Below, piece by piece: positions 16,069 to 24,716 of a stretch of 64,000 bases of DNA (position 1 is the first letter of the stretch; each line of letters opens with the position of its first letter). The translations under genes and the position numbers were made by a program. The notes beneath the pieces are model-generated. The model saw only the letters and a list, made by a program, of their open reading frames with translations, was not told the origin of the DNA and did not search any database. Source of the stretch: Phytopseudomonas punonensis (GTDB lineage Bacteria > Pseudomonadota > Gammaproteobacteria > Pseudomonadales > Pseudomonadaceae). The stretch is taken from positions 126,115 through 190,114 of the forward strand of contig NZ_FRBQ01000001.1 in the NCBI RefSeq assembly GCF_900142655.1, read 5' to 3'.

Positions 16069-17235
16069 ATGATGGGCGAATTCGACAGCATCCGACCCTA
16101 TGCCGACGCGGAAATTCCAGCGGTTCTGGCCCGCCTGTTGGCCGACGATGCGTTTCTCGACATCCTTACCCAATTTCGCTTCCCACGCCTGGCCGGCCCA
16201 TTCGGCTGGGCGCTCAAGCCTCTTATAGCCCATCGCCTGCGTTCGCAGTTCCGCCATATCGATTCGGTGCGCGCGCTGCAGGAATCCATCGAGCCTTACA
16301 TCGACCGCAGCGTCGAGCATGCTACCGATGGCGTGACCTACTCAGGCGTGGAAACGCTGAAGGCCGGCACCCCTTATCTGTTCCTGGCCAACCATCGCGA
16401 TATCGTCATGGACCCGGCATTCGTCAACTACGCGGTGTATCACGCGGGCCTGCAGACGCCACGCATCGCCATTGGCGACAACCTGCTGCAGAAGCCTTTC
16501 GTCAGCGACCTGATGCGCCTGAACAAGAGCTTCATCGTGCATCGCTCGATCAGCGGCCGCCGCGAAAAGCTGGCCGCCTATCAACTGCTCTCGGCCTATA
16601 TCAGTCATTCGATCTGCCAGGACGGCGAGTCAATCTGGATTGCCCAGGCCGAAGGCCGCGCCAAGGACGGTGATGACCGCACCGACTCGGCGATCCTCAA
16701 GATGTTTCATATGAGCCGTAAGGACGAGTCGTTCGCCGACGTCATCGCCAGCCTCAGGCTCACCCCGGTTTCGATCAGCTACGAATACGACCCTTGCGAC
16801 CAGGCCAAGGCCCGCGAGCTGTACACGCGCGCGACAACGGGCAGCTACACCAAACAGCCTGGCGAAGATGACAAGAGCATCGGCCTGGGCATCACAGGAT
16901 ACAAAGGGCGCGTGCACGTGCACTTCGGTGACCCGGTGACGGCTGGCTTTGAAGACGCCAAGCAACTGGCAACCCTGACCGACGCGCAGATTCTCACCGG
17001 CTATCGCCTGTTCCCGGTGCACTACCTTGCCTACGCCATGTGGAGCGAGCGCGACCCACAACTCGAGGTGCCGGCAGCCGAGTCGCTGTTCGGTGCAGTT
17101 GAGCTGGCCGCTGCCAAAGAGCAGTGGCAAGAACGCCTAAACCGCTGCCCGAGCGAGCAGCAGCCTTACCTGATCCTTCAGTATGCGATGCCGGTACGTA
17201 ACCAGTACCGCGTAAAAGCGGGCATTGCACTTTGA
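16069..17235 (+). CDS. 1-acyl-sn-glycerol-3-phosphate acyltransferase-like protein
   Basis: The 388-residue protein belongs to the glycerolipid acyltransferase superfamily. FLANHRDIVMD at 105-115 is the catalytic histidine block, and EGRAKDG near 195 takes the place of EGTR. The histidine and the second aspartate are separated by five residues (H109, D115), rather than the classical four, with D111 also available. No strong signal peptide is visible. The likely role is acylation of a lysophospholipid or related lipid at the inner-membrane surface. Two adjacent ATG codons open the gene; the second (16072) is equally possible. It ends at a strong bidirectional terminator shared with yajG. Confidence 0.82.
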   Translation: MMGEFDSIRPYADAEIPAVLARLLADDAFLDILTQFRFPRLAGPFGWALKPLIAHRLRSQFRHIDSVRALQESIEPYIDRSVEHATDGVTYSGVETLKAGTPYLFLANHRDIVMDPAFVNYAVYHAGLQTPRIAIGDNLLQKPFVSDLMRLNKSFIVHRSISGRREKLAAYQLLSAYISHSICQDGESIWIAQAEGRAKDGDDRTDSAILKMFHMSRKDESFADVIASLRLTPVSISYEYDPCDQAKARELYTRATTGSYTKQPGEDDKSIGLGITGYKGRVHVHFGDPVTAGFEDAKQLATLTDAQILTGYRLFPVHYLAYAMWSERDPQLEVPAAESLFGAVELAAAKEQWQERLNRCPSEQQPYLILQYAMPVRNQYRVKAGIAL

Positions 17236-17256
17236 TCGTTTGATAAAAGACAAATG

Positions 17257-17285
17257 AAAAAGCCCCGACATGTCGGGGCTTTTTT
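17257..17285. terminator. Bidirectional intrinsic terminator
   Basis: A perfect 20-base palindrome with a GCCCCGACA half-stem is flanked by A residues on the left and six T residues on the right. It works in both directions for the converging acyltransferase and yajG genes. Confidence 0.95.
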
Positions 17286-17300
17286 ACAACAGCGGAAAAC

Positions 17301-17885
17301 TTACTGGCCGCTGAGAATCTGCGACAGGGTCGGGTCCTTGAATGCGCGGGTGAGCGCATCGCTCAGTACATCACTGACCAGCTTGGTGTTGGTTTCCTGG
17401 TTCGGCGCCATGCCGAAACGCTGGTTCAGCGAGGCACCGTAACGACCACTGTAACGACGGCTGCTGTTTTGCACGTCAGCACGGAAGCTGGCGGTCATAT
17501 CAGCTTCGGTGACGTACAGACCTTCTTTAGGCGACTGGTACTTCAGCTCAGCCAGAGTCAGGGTCAACTGCGGCGCATTGTAAGCATTCGCCGATGGGGT
17601 GAAGCCCAGCAGACGCACGGCAGCTTCAGCCTGGGCCTGCAGCTTGGGCAGTACATCCTGGCCCGAGACGCTGATCGCGCTGGTTTCTGGATACAGGCCA
17701 CCGCGGGTTCCCAAGACCGGAGAAGGGCGCCCATCGACCACACGCACCACAACCGGCTGCCCCTGGCCAACAGGAGTCAATGATCCAAGCAACTTGGGCT
17801 GCGGGCTGAGTTGTTGCGGGCTGTGGGCACAACCGACAAGAGCCAGACTGATAACGGCAACCAGACCAAACAACAGGCGATTCAT
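17301..17885 (-). CDS. YajG family lipoprotein
   Basis: The 194-residue protein has a lipoprotein signal with lipobox LVGC (C19). It contains the RVVDGRP and TRGG blocks and the long C-terminal helical segment (LVSDVLSDALTRAFKDPTL) of the YajG family. YajG proteins are envelope lipoproteins of unknown function, often near ampG in enterobacteria; no ampG is seen here. It appears to be a single gene, divergent from a small open frame at 18029. Confidence 0.85.
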   Translation of the reverse strand: MNRLLFGLVAVISLALVGCAHSPQQLSPQPKLLGSLTPVGQGQPVVVRVVDGRPSPVLGTRGGLYPETSAISVSGQDVLPKLQAQAEAAVRLLGFTPSANAYNAPQLTLTLAELKYQSPKEGLYVTEADMTASFRADVQNSSRRYSGRYGASLNQRFGMAPNQETNTKLVSDVLSDALTRAFKDPTLSQILSGQ

Positions 17886-18028
17886 ACTCGGTTCTCCATG
17901 GGGGGCGCTTAAGGCTCGCGAAGTATAACGAATCGACCCGCAAACGGTGAACGCGGTTCCGCGTCATGCGCCCGTCACATGCTGGCGGTATAAGACTTTG
18001 GTCGCTTTGCATGATGGAGACTTGTTCG

Positions 18029-18223
18029 ATGCATGCCCTATTCAAGAAGGTCGCCAACACCCCACAACCGCGTATTTTCGCCTGTCTTGACGAGCACGGC
18101 ATCTGCCGCGCCTTTCGCCAGAGCGCCCAGCCACCGGGCCATACAGGCTGGCATGAGGTCAATGAGCAGCGCCTCAACTGGCTCGGCGCACAGCTCCCCA
18201 AAAGCGCTTTCGCCATTCACTGA
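18029..18223 (+). CDS. Small hypothetical protein (64 residues)
   Basis: The protein starts MHALFKKVANTPQPRIFACL and has a compact mixed composition with no signal peptide or membrane segment. I choose this ATG because a GGAG site lies about ten bases upstream; in-frame starts at 17966 and 18011 lack one. Its LDEHGICRAFRQ and WHEVNEQRLNWL segments look like short proteins I recall from other Pseudomonas genomes, but I cannot assign a function. A GGGGCG/CGCCCC hairpin follows the stop. Confidence 0.6.
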   Translation: MHALFKKVANTPQPRIFACLDEHGICRAFRQSAQPPGHTGWHEVNEQRLNWLGAQLPKSAFAIH

Positions 18224-18670
18224 ACACCTGCCGGGGCGTTTTCACGCCCCACTGCGTGCGCAATAAAAGTCGCGCGTACCTGATCACTTCTCTCGCTTTC
18301 GCCTTATAATCGCGCCCCGATTATAAGGACGCCTCCTGATCGGCATCGCCGCAGAGAGTCGCCCACTTCGTGCTGCTCGATATCGACAGCCTCCGCATCC
18401 GTACAGCACCGCGTTTTCGCGGAACATCTGCGGCTGGGGAAGGCCAAACAGGCACATGAACTTTTGAGGTTCGCGTTCCAAAAGAACGTGAAAAGACGGT
18501 TTCAGTAACTTCACAAGAGTGTGGCGAACATATGAATCATCTTGCGGCAGGACAAGGCGAGTTCTTCCCGTCTTCCGAATTCCCAGTACAGCTCTGCAAC
18601 CGCTGACAGGCGCATTTGACGCCCAGGCCGACGGCCTACGACTGGACGCTGATTTTTTGGAGATGTGGTA
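18224..18670. other. 447-base leader/intergenic region upstream of mqo
   Basis: No convincing gene is present. From left to right it holds a GGGGCG/CGCCCC hairpin (18233-18250), one copy of a 14-bp direct repeat (18255-18268), a 10-bp inverted repeat containing a TATAAT (18303-18327), a small hairpin around 18462-18490 and a 24-codon open frame at 18532-18606 without a good ribosome site. If transcription starts near 18315, mqo has a leader of about 350 bases. Confidence 0.6.
18303..18327. promoter_or_regulatory. Inverted repeat overlapping a putative -10 box upstream of mqo
   Basis: CTTATAATCG and CGATTATAAG are perfect inverted copies around a five-base centre. The left arm contains TATAAT (18305-18310), so a dimeric regulator bound here would cover the promoter. 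No regulator is identified. Confidence 0.5.
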
Positions 18671-20164
18671 ATGGCGCAGAACGATTACGAAGCTGTAGAT
18701 GTAGTGCTGGTCGGAGCCGGCATCATGAGCGCAACGCTGGCCGTGCTGCTCAAGGAGCTTGATCCGGGCATCAAGCTGGAAGTCGTCGAGGCGATGGACA
18801 GCGGTGCAGTGGAAAGCTCCAACCCGTGGAACAACGCGGGTACCGGGCACGCCGGCCTGTGCGAACTCAACTACACCCCCGAGTCCGCCGATGGGTCCAT
18901 CGACATCAAAAAGGCAGTGAGCATCAATGCCCAGTTCGAAGAATCCAAGCAGTTCTGGGCCTATCTGGTCAAGAAAGGCACCTTTGGCGCTCCCAAGACC
19001 TTTATCAACTCGGTTCCGCACCTGAGTTTCGTGCGCGGCCAGAAAGGCATCGACTACCTCAAAAAGCGCTTCGATGCCCTGCGTGTGCACCACGCCTTCG
19101 AGGACATGGTGTACAGCGAAGATCGCGACACCATGCACCAATGGATGCCACTGATGATGCCGGGCCGTGATCAGAACGAGCCCATCGCAGCGACCCGTGT
19201 AGCCAACGGTACGGACGTGAACTTCGGCGCACTGACCAAGAGCCTGCTCGACCACCTGACTCAGCAGAGCCAGGCACGTGTGACGTTCAATCAGCGTGTA
19301 ACAGACCTGACCCGCAACGAGCATGGCTGGCGCGTAAGCACCAAGGATCAGAAGAACGGCAACCATCGCCAGATCCAGGCGCGCTTCGTTTTCTTGGGCG
19401 CCGGTGGCGGCGCTCTGCCCTTGCTGCAAATGTCTGGTATCGCGGAGGGCAAAGGCTTTGGCGGCTTCCCAGTCAGTGGCCAGTGGCTGCGCTGCGACAA
19501 CCCGGAAGTGGTCAACCGGCACCAGGCCAAGGTCTACAGCCAGGCCGAAGTCGGCTCGCCGCCCATGTCGGTACCGCACCTGGACACCCGCGTGGTCGAT
19601 GGCAAGAAATCTCTGCTGTTCGGGCCTTATGCCGGCTTTACCACCAAGTTCCTGAAGAAGGGCTCGTTCCTCGACCTGCCGATGTCGGTGCGCCTGAACA
19701 ACATCGGGCCGATGCTGGCAGTCGCTCGCGACAACTTCGACCTGACCCGCTATCTGGTCAAAGAAGTCATGCAATCCCAGGAACAGCGCCTGAATACCCT
19801 GCGCGGTTTCTATCCAGAGGCCAAAGCCAGCGATTGGCGCCTGGAAATTGCTGGGCAACGTGTGCAGATCATCAAGAAGGATGCCAAGAAGGGCGGCATT
19901 CTGCAGTTCGGTACCGAACTGGTAGCGGCTCAGGACGGCTCCATCGCGGCATTGCTGGGAGCCTCTCCAGGCGCCTCGGTGACCGTCTCGATCATGCTTG
20001 ACCTGATTCGCCGCTGCTTCCCTGAACAGGCAGCCTCGGCGCAGTGGAGTAGCAAGCTGAACGAAATCTTCCCGGTACCTTCTTCGGTGCTGGTGAGCGA
20101 TGCCGAACAGTACCGCTCTGTGCAGGCACAATCCGACGCACTGCTGCAGCTGCGAGAAGCATAA
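18671..20164 (+). CDS. mqo: Malate:quinone oxidoreductase
   Basis: The 497-residue FAD enzyme oxidises L-malate to oxaloacetate and passes electrons to the quinone pool at the inner membrane, a TCA cycle step that largely replaces malate dehydrogenase in Pseudomonas. The FAD-binding start [16 protein letters not shown], the [26 protein letters not shown] active region, and [13 protein letters not shown] and [15 protein letters not shown] segments identify Mqo. I start at the ATG at 18671, eight bases after GGAG; a GTG two codons upstream is less likely. A clear terminator follows. It sits next to rpoS, where P. aeruginosa has fdxA and mutS. Confidence 0.95.
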   Translation: MAQNDYEAVDVVLVGAGIMSATLAVLLKELDPGIKLEVVEAMDSGAVESSNPWNNAGTGHAGLCELNYTPESADGSIDIKKAVSINAQFEESKQFWAYLVKKGTFGAPKTFINSVPHLSFVRGQKGIDYLKKRFDALRVHHAFEDMVYSEDRDTMHQWMPLMMPGRDQNEPIAATRVANGTDVNFGALTKSLLDHLTQQSQARVTFNQRVTDLTRNEHGWRVSTKDQKNGNHRQIQARFVFLGAGGGALPLLQMSGIAEGKGFGGFPVSGQWLRCDNPEVVNRHQAKVYSQAEVGSPPMSVPHLDTRVVDGKKSLLFGPYAGFTTKFLKKGSFLDLPMSVRLNNIGPMLAVARDNFDLTRYLVKEVMQSQEQRLNTLRGFYPEAKASDWRLEIAGQRVQIIKKDAKKGGILQFGTELVAAQDGSIAALLGASPGASVTVSIMLDLIRRCFPEQAASAQWSSKLNEIFPVPSSVLVSDAEQYRSVQAQSDALLQLREA

Positions 20165-20187
20165 CCGGCTTGATCACCGGGCTTACT

Positions 20188-20216
20188 GAAAACGGCGCCT
20201 GCGAGGCGCCGTTTTC
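20188..20216 (+). terminator. Intrinsic terminator of mqo
   Basis: A 12-bp GAAAACGGCGCC stem with a five-base loop ends in GTTTTC. It lies 24 bases after the mqo stop. Confidence 0.9.
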
Positions 20217-20255
20217 ATTGCTGTGGTTCTACTTGCTCAATAAAGACGTGCGCAA

Positions 20256-20286
20256 TAAAAAGGCCAGTCAGCAAAACTGACTGGCC
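20256..20286 (-). terminator. Intrinsic terminator of rpoS
   Basis: On the minus strand a GGCCAGTCAG/CTGACTGGCC stem with a five-base loop is followed by CTTTTTA. It lies 30 bases past the rpoS stop; the gap holds a short GGCAGGCCT tandem repeat. Confidence 0.9.
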
Positions 20287-20316
20287 GCAGGCCTGGCAGG
20301 CCTGGCAGGCCGGGAA

Positions 20317-21327
20317 CTACTGGAACAGAGAGTCGGCGGAAAGGCCATTTTTCTCGAGTATTTCACGCAGACGCTTGAGCGCCTCGACCTGAATCTGCCG
20401 AACACGCTCACGGGTCAAGCCAATCTCCTGGCCAACCTCTTCGAGCGTGCAGCTTTCATGGCCACGTAAGCCGAAGCGACGCACAACCACCTCACGCTGC
20501 TTATCGGTCAGTTCCGAGAGCCACTGATCGATGCTCTGCGACAGATCATCATCCTGTAGCAGCTCACAGGGGTCGGTTGGTCGGTCATCGGTCAGCGTGT
20601 CGAGCAACGTCTTGTCCGAATCCGGACCGAGAGATACGTCGACCGAGGATACGCGCTCGTTCAAGCCGAGCATGCGCTTGACCTCACCCACTGGTTTTTC
20701 CAGCAGGTTGGCGATCTCCTCAGGGGACGGTTCGTGATCGAGCTTCTGGGTCAGCTCCCGCGCGGCGCGCAGGTAGACGTTAAGCTCTTTGACCACATGA
20801 ATCGGCAGGCGGATGGTGCGGGTCTGGTTCATGATCGCCCGCTCGATGGTCTGCCGAATCCACCAGGTGGCGTAAGTAGAAAAGCGGAAGCCGCGCTCCG
20901 GGTCGAACTTCTCGACCGCGCGAATCAGGCCCAGATTGCCCTCTTCAATCAGATCCAGCAGGGAAAGCCCGCGGTTCACGTAACGCCTGGCGATCTTGAC
21001 CACCAGGCGTAGGTTGCTTTCAATCATGCGTTTGCGGCCGGCGGGGTCGCCCTTCTGCGCCAAGCGCGCGAAGAACACCTCTTCTTCCGGTGTAAGCAAG
21101 GGGGAGAAACCGATTTCGTTTAGATACAGCTGAGTGGCGTCTAGCGCGCGGGTGTAGTCGATGTACTTGTGTTGCTTGCTGCCGGCGGGTTGCTTGGCTT
21201 TGCTGCGTGTAGCGACCTTGGCAGTAGCCGCCTTGTCACTAGCCTCGTCAAGATCGATGTCAGGCTCCATCAGGAGCACTTCGTCATCGATGTCAAACTC
21301 CGGCGCTGCCTTGGTAATGAGTGCCAT
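20317..21327 (-). CDS. rpoS: RNA polymerase sigma factor RpoS
   Basis: The 336-residue protein is the stationary-phase and general-stress sigma factor. It shows the RpoS order of regions: 1.2 ([16 protein letters not shown]), 2.1-2.4 ([14 protein letters not shown] to [13 protein letters not shown]), region 3, and 4.2 ([20 protein letters not shown]). The start at 21327 gives [11 protein letters not shown] and follows a GGGACGGAA site; the longer frame upstream is not RpoS-like. It follows nlpD by 108 bases, and as in other Pseudomonas a main promoter is expected inside nlpD, where a PsrA-consensus site lies. Confidence 0.97.
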   Translation of the reverse strand: MALITKAAPEFDIDDEVLLMEPDIDLDEASDKAATAKVATRSKAKQPAGSKQHKYIDYTRALDATQLYLNEIGFSPLLTPEEEVFFARLAQKGDPAGRKRMIESNLRLVVKIARRYVNRGLSLLDLIEEGNLGLIRAVEKFDPERGFRFSTYATWWIRQTIERAIMNQTRTIRLPIHVVKELNVYLRAARELTQKLDHEPSPEEIANLLEKPVGEVKRMLGLNERVSSVDVSLGPDSDKTLLDTLTDDRPTDPCELLQDDDLSQSIDQWLSELTDKQREVVVRRFGLRGHESCTLEEVGQEIGLTRERVRQIQVEALKRLREILEKNGLSADSLFQ

Positions 21328-21435
21328 TTTATTATTCCGTCCCTTGCTGAGTTCGACCAGCAAGCCCCGATGTGCCCTTCTCCTTGGCAACATCCGAGCC
21401 CGTCCATCCCACGTGAGGGGCGAACGAGCGACAGA

Positions 21436-22293
21436 TCAACGACGTGGCAGGTATTGCATTGGATCTACAGGCTTACCCTGGCGGCGAATTTCGAAGTGAA
21501 GCTTCACCCGGTCAGTTCCCGTGGAACCCATCTCGGCAATCTGTTGCCCGACTTTGACCTGCTGCCCCTCTCGTACCAACAGCCTGCGGTTGTGACCGTA
21601 GGCACTCACGTAGGTATCGCTGTGCTTGATGATCACCAATTCGCCGTAGCCCCGTAACCCACTCCCGGCATATACAACGGTTCCACCAGACGCAGCAAGG
21701 ACAGGCTGTCCCAATTCACCGGCTATATCAATGCCTTTATTCAAACTACCGTTTGAGGAAAAGCGTCCGATAATCGCACCGCTTGCTGGCCATGCCCAAC
21801 CTGCTGCAGAGCGCTGAACGGGCTCGATCGGAGTGGTTGCAGGCGTCGTCACGACGGGTGCCGATGGCCTGGTCGTAGTCTGTGTAGGCGCAGTCTGAAC
21901 AGGCGCCGAAGGTCGGCCAGGCGTGGTCGCTACGGGTGTCGAGACGGTAGGTGAAGATGCAACCACAGGCCTGCTCGAGCTACCGTCGCCAAAGCGAATC
22001 ACCTGCCCGACACGGATCATGTAAGGCGGCGCAATGCCGTTGCGTGCAGCCAGTGCTTTCCAGTCCCAGCCGTAACGGTAAGCGATCGAGTAAAGTGTAT
22101 CGCCGCGTTGCACGCGGTACTGGCCCGAGGTCACCGGCTGGCGCTGCGAGGCCGAGCTATTGCGATCGACGACCTGTACACCACCGGAGTGCGAGCTGGC
22201 GCAGCCGCTCAGCAATGTGCCCACCGCTACCAAAATCAGCAGGTTGCGCAACATGCCCGAGGAGCGATGTCCTTGTTTGGCTGTGAAACTCAC
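21436..22293 (-). CDS. nlpD: NlpD-like lipoprotein with LysM and degenerate M23 domain
   Basis: I start at a GTG at 22293, which has an AGGGAG site eight bases upstream; the result is 285 residues with lipobox LSGC (C31). A LysM peptidoglycan-binding domain follows (about 58-101), then a Pro/Thr-rich linker and a C-terminal LytM/M23 domain (about 165-280). The first M23 ligand motif reads NKGIDIA where active enzymes have HxGxD, so it should be catalytically inactive, as in E. coli NlpD, which activates the amidase AmiC at the septum. The rpoS promoter region probably lies inside this gene. Confidence 0.93.
   Translation of the reverse strand: MSFTAKQGHRSSGMLRNLLILVAVGTLLSGCASSHSGGVQVVDRNSSASQRQPVTSGQYRVQRGDTLYSIAYRYGWDWKALAARNGIAPPYMIRVGQVIRFGDGSSSRPVVASSPTVSTPVATTPGRPSAPVQTAPTQTTTRPSAPVVTTPATTPIEPVQRSAAGWAWPASGAIIGRFSSNGSLNKGIDIAGELGQPVLAASGGTVVYAGSGLRGYGELVIIKHSDTYVSAYGHNRRLLVREGQQVKVGQQIAEMGSTGTDRVKLHFEIRRQGKPVDPMQYLPRR
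21742..21755. promoter_or_regulatory. PsrA operator in nlpD, upstream of rpoS
   Basis: CAAAC-TACC-GTTTG matches the PsrA consensus exactly and lies 415 bases upstream of the rpoS start, within nlpD. PsrA is known to activate rpoS from such a position in Pseudomonas, so the site is well supported by context. Confidence 0.75.
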
Positions 22294-22346
22294 CCCAATC
22301 TCCCTTGCAGACGGCCCCGAGCGACCTGTGACGAACGCCGAAAACG

Positions 22347-23276
22347 TCAAATCTCTTCAACCTGGCGGCGACGCGCCAGCCATTCCATGCCGAGTACCAA
22401 TGCGATGGCACCCAGGCTCAGCGCAATAGCGAACAGCAGTTGCGCATCATCACCGCTGGCATCGGCAAACTGCCACGGCAACAGATTGACCTGCTCGAGT
22501 GGAAACGATTCACCATGTCGATTGGTCTGCCAGGTGAGCGTTTGTTTCCAGGGCCAGACCTTGACCAGCGAGCCGAGCATCAAACCAGCCAGAAAAGCCA
22601 TGGTCAGATCGCGCATATTGGCGAGCAACCAGCTCAGCAGCTTGGAAAAGGTCAGCAAACCCAGCACGCAACCGGCGCAAAACACCGCCAGTACAGGCAG
22701 ATCAAAATTCTTCAACGCGCCCAATACCAGCGGGTAAAGCCCCAATAACACCAGAATGAAGCTACCTGAAATCCCCGGCAGGATCATCGCGCTGATGGCA
22801 ATCGCGCCAGCGAAAAACAGCATCAGCGGATCAGCTGACAACTGCATCGGCACTGCCAGGGTAATCCACAGCGCAAATGCCAGGCCGATAGCGAAGCTGA
22901 TCAGTCTATTGCCTCGCCAGACAGCAACTTCGCGCCCCACCAAATAAACCGAGACCAGCACCAGCCCGAAGAAGAATGCCCACAATGGCACAGGGTGTTC
23001 GCTCATCAGGTAACTGATAGCCCGCGCTAGAGTGAATACGCTACTGAGAATGCCCATCAGCACCACAAGCAGGAAGCTGGCATTGCAGGCTTGCCAGGCG
23101 GCGGCGATGCGCCCGCGGGCAACCAGCATCAACGCCTGAGGTATGGCGGAAAAAGAGGCAAGCAGCTTGTCGTATATACCGGTGATCAGGGCGACGGTGC
23201 CACCGGAAAAACCAGGCACTACATCGACCGCGCCCATCGCCAATCCTTTGCTATACAGCAACAAGGTTTTCTTCAT
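22347..23276 (-). CDS. DUF368 membrane protein, probable undecaprenyl-phosphate translocase (PopT-like)
   Basis: The 309-residue polytopic membrane protein has the two conserved DUF368 half-repeats: VVPGFSGGTVALITGIYDKLL near the N-terminus and ILPGISGSFILVLLGLY in the middle. DUF368 proteins (PopT) were shown to be one of two families that recycle the lipid carrier undecaprenyl phosphate across the cytoplasmic membrane. It lies between pcm (22 bases) and nlpD (53 bases) on the same strand, inside the surE-pcm-nlpD-rpoS operon that in P. aeruginosa has, as I recall, no gene at this place. Function by homology only. Confidence 0.85.
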   Translation of the reverse strand: MKKTLLLYSKGLAMGAVDVVPGFSGGTVALITGIYDKLLASFSAIPQALMLVARGRIAAAWQACNASFLLVVLMGILSSVFTLARAISYLMSEHPVPLWAFFFGLVLVSVYLVGREVAVWRGNRLISFAIGLAFALWITLAVPMQLSADPLMLFFAGAIAISAMILPGISGSFILVLLGLYPLVLGALKNFDLPVLAVFCAGCVLGLLTFSKLLSWLLANMRDLTMAFLAGLMLGSLVKVWPWKQTLTWQTNRHGESFPLEQVNLLPWQFADASGDDAQLLFAIALSLGAIALVLGMEWLARRRQVEEI

Positions 23277-23298
23277 GCATCCTTCCGATCAATTTGAA

Positions 23299-23967
23299 TC
23301 AGGCCAGCGGGCCGTTAAGCAGAGGCACGAATCGTACTGCGTCGAGTACGTGCCGGGAGAAACCCTGTTCCTCGCGAATAATCAATAACAGTTGCTGAAC
23401 GTCGCCTGAACCGACAGGAATCACCAGGCGGCCGCCTGGGGCCAGCTGGTCCAGCAACGCCTGCGGTACTTCCGAGGCAGCGGCGGTAACGATGATGCCG
23501 TTGTAAGGCGCCAGCGCCGGCCAGCCTTCCCAGCCATCGCCCCAGCGGAACACCACATTGCGCAGGCTCAGTTTGACCAGACGCTCCTTGGCCCGTTCCT
23601 GCAATCCCTGAATGCGCTCGACCGTGAACACGCGCTCGACCAGCTGCGCCAGAATCGCCGTCTGGTAACCCGAACCGGTGCCAATCTCCAGCACCTTGTC
23701 CAACGGGCCTGCGGCCAGCAGCAGCTCGCTCATCCGGGCGACCATATAAGGTTGCGAGATGGTCTGGTTGTGGCCGATGGGCAGCGCGGTGTCTTCATAT
23801 GCGCGATGAGCAAGGGCTTCATCGACGAACAGATGGCGCGGCGTGCGGCGAATCACTTCGAGCACCTGCGCGTTCGACAGCCCTTCATCGTAGAGGCGTT
23901 GAATCAGGCGCTCGCGGGTACGCTGCGAGGTCATGCCAATCCCGTGGCGGTCGTGCTCCCGGTTCAT
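23299..23967 (-). CDS. pcm: Protein-L-isoaspartate O-methyltransferase
   Basis: The 222-residue protein repairs isoaspartyl residues in damaged proteins by SAM-dependent methylation. The SAM motif [15 protein letters not shown], the catalytic-region [15 protein letters not shown] and the GGRLVIPVG segment are typical of Pcm. Its ATG overlaps the surE stop by four bases (ATGA), supporting translational coupling. A second in-frame ATG 11 codons in is possible. It belongs to the stationary-phase repair operon leading to rpoS. Confidence 0.95.
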   Translation of the reverse strand: MNREHDRHGIGMTSQRTRERLIQRLYDEGLSNAQVLEVIRRTPRHLFVDEALAHRAYEDTALPIGHNQTISQPYMVARMSELLLAAGPLDKVLEIGTGSGYQTAILAQLVERVFTVERIQGLQERAKERLVKLSLRNVVFRWGDGWEGWPALAPYNGIIVTAAASEVPQALLDQLAPGGRLVIPVGSGDVQQLLLIIREEQGFSRHVLDAVRFVPLLNGPLA

Positions 23968-24716
23968 GTCATCAACCCCTCCAGCCAGGGTTTGAGGCGA
24001 TTGAGGCCGTCCTGATAGGTTCGATCAAGCTGAAGCGGAGTAACCGACACGTAGCCCTGCATCACTGCATGGAAGTCGGTGCCTTCGGCGCCATCCTCGA
24101 CATCGCCGGCTGCAGCGATCCAGTAGCCTTCCTTGCCCCGCGGGTTCACGTCCTTGACCGGCGCAGCGGCGCGCGCACGATGCCCCAGGCGGGTCAGTTG
24201 CACGCCACGGATATGCTCCAGCGGCAGGTTCGGGATGTTGACGTTCAGCACGGTACGCGGCGGCAGGTCGAGCAGTTCGTGGGCCTCGACCAGCTTGCGG
24301 GCGAAATAGGCTGCCGTGAGCAGATTCTCCGGCGACCGTGAAACCAGCGAAAACGCGAACGCCGGACGCGCCAGAAAACGACCTTCCAGGGCCGCACCCA
24401 CGGTACCCGAATACAACACGTCATCGCCCAGATTGGCGCCCATGTTGATACCTGAAACCACCAGATCCGGTACAGCAGGCAGCAAGCCATTGATGCCCAG
24501 GTGCACGCAGTCGGTGGGTGTACCATTGAGGCTGATGTAACCGTTGGCCAAGGTGCACGGGTGCAACGGGCGATCCAGCGTCAGAGCGCTGCTGGCGCCA
24601 CTGCGATCACCATCGGGCGCAATCACCGTGCACTCGGCATAATCTGCCAGCGCAGCATGCAACGCGGCGAGGCCCGGTGCGGCCACGCCGTCATCGTTAG
24701 AAATCAGAATAAGCAT
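23964..24716 (-). CDS. surE: 5'/3'-nucleotidase SurE
   Basis: The 250-residue protein is a metal-dependent survival nucleotidase acting on nucleoside monophosphates. Conserved ligands are seen at N7-D8-D9-G10, in the serine block DRSGASSA and in [12 protein letters not shown]. The start at 24716 gives [10 protein letters not shown], the family beginning, and overlaps the truD 3' end by 13 bases. It is coupled to pcm downstream. Confidence 0.96.
   Translation of the reverse strand: MLILISNDDGVAAPGLAALHAALADYAECTVIAPDGDRSGASSALTLDRPLHPCTLANGYISLNGTPTDCVHLGINGLLPAVPDLVVSGINMGANLGDDVLYSGTVGAALEGRFLARPAFAFSLVSRSPENLLTAAYFARKLVEAHELLDLPPRTVLNVNIPNLPLEHIRGVQLTRLGHRARAAAPVKDVNPRGKEGYWIAAAGDVEDGAEGTDFHAVMQGYVSVTPLQLDRTYQDGLNRLKPWLEGLMT

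Noticed and set aside
18284..20131. 615-codon open frame antisense to mqo
   Set aside because: The plus strand encodes a textbook Mqo; the antisense product has low-complexity, His/Gln-rich composition typical of shadow frames.
20165..20316. Search for an rsmZ-like small RNA beside rpoS
   Set aside because: No series of GGA hairpin loops is present; the gap contains only the two terminators and a short repeat.
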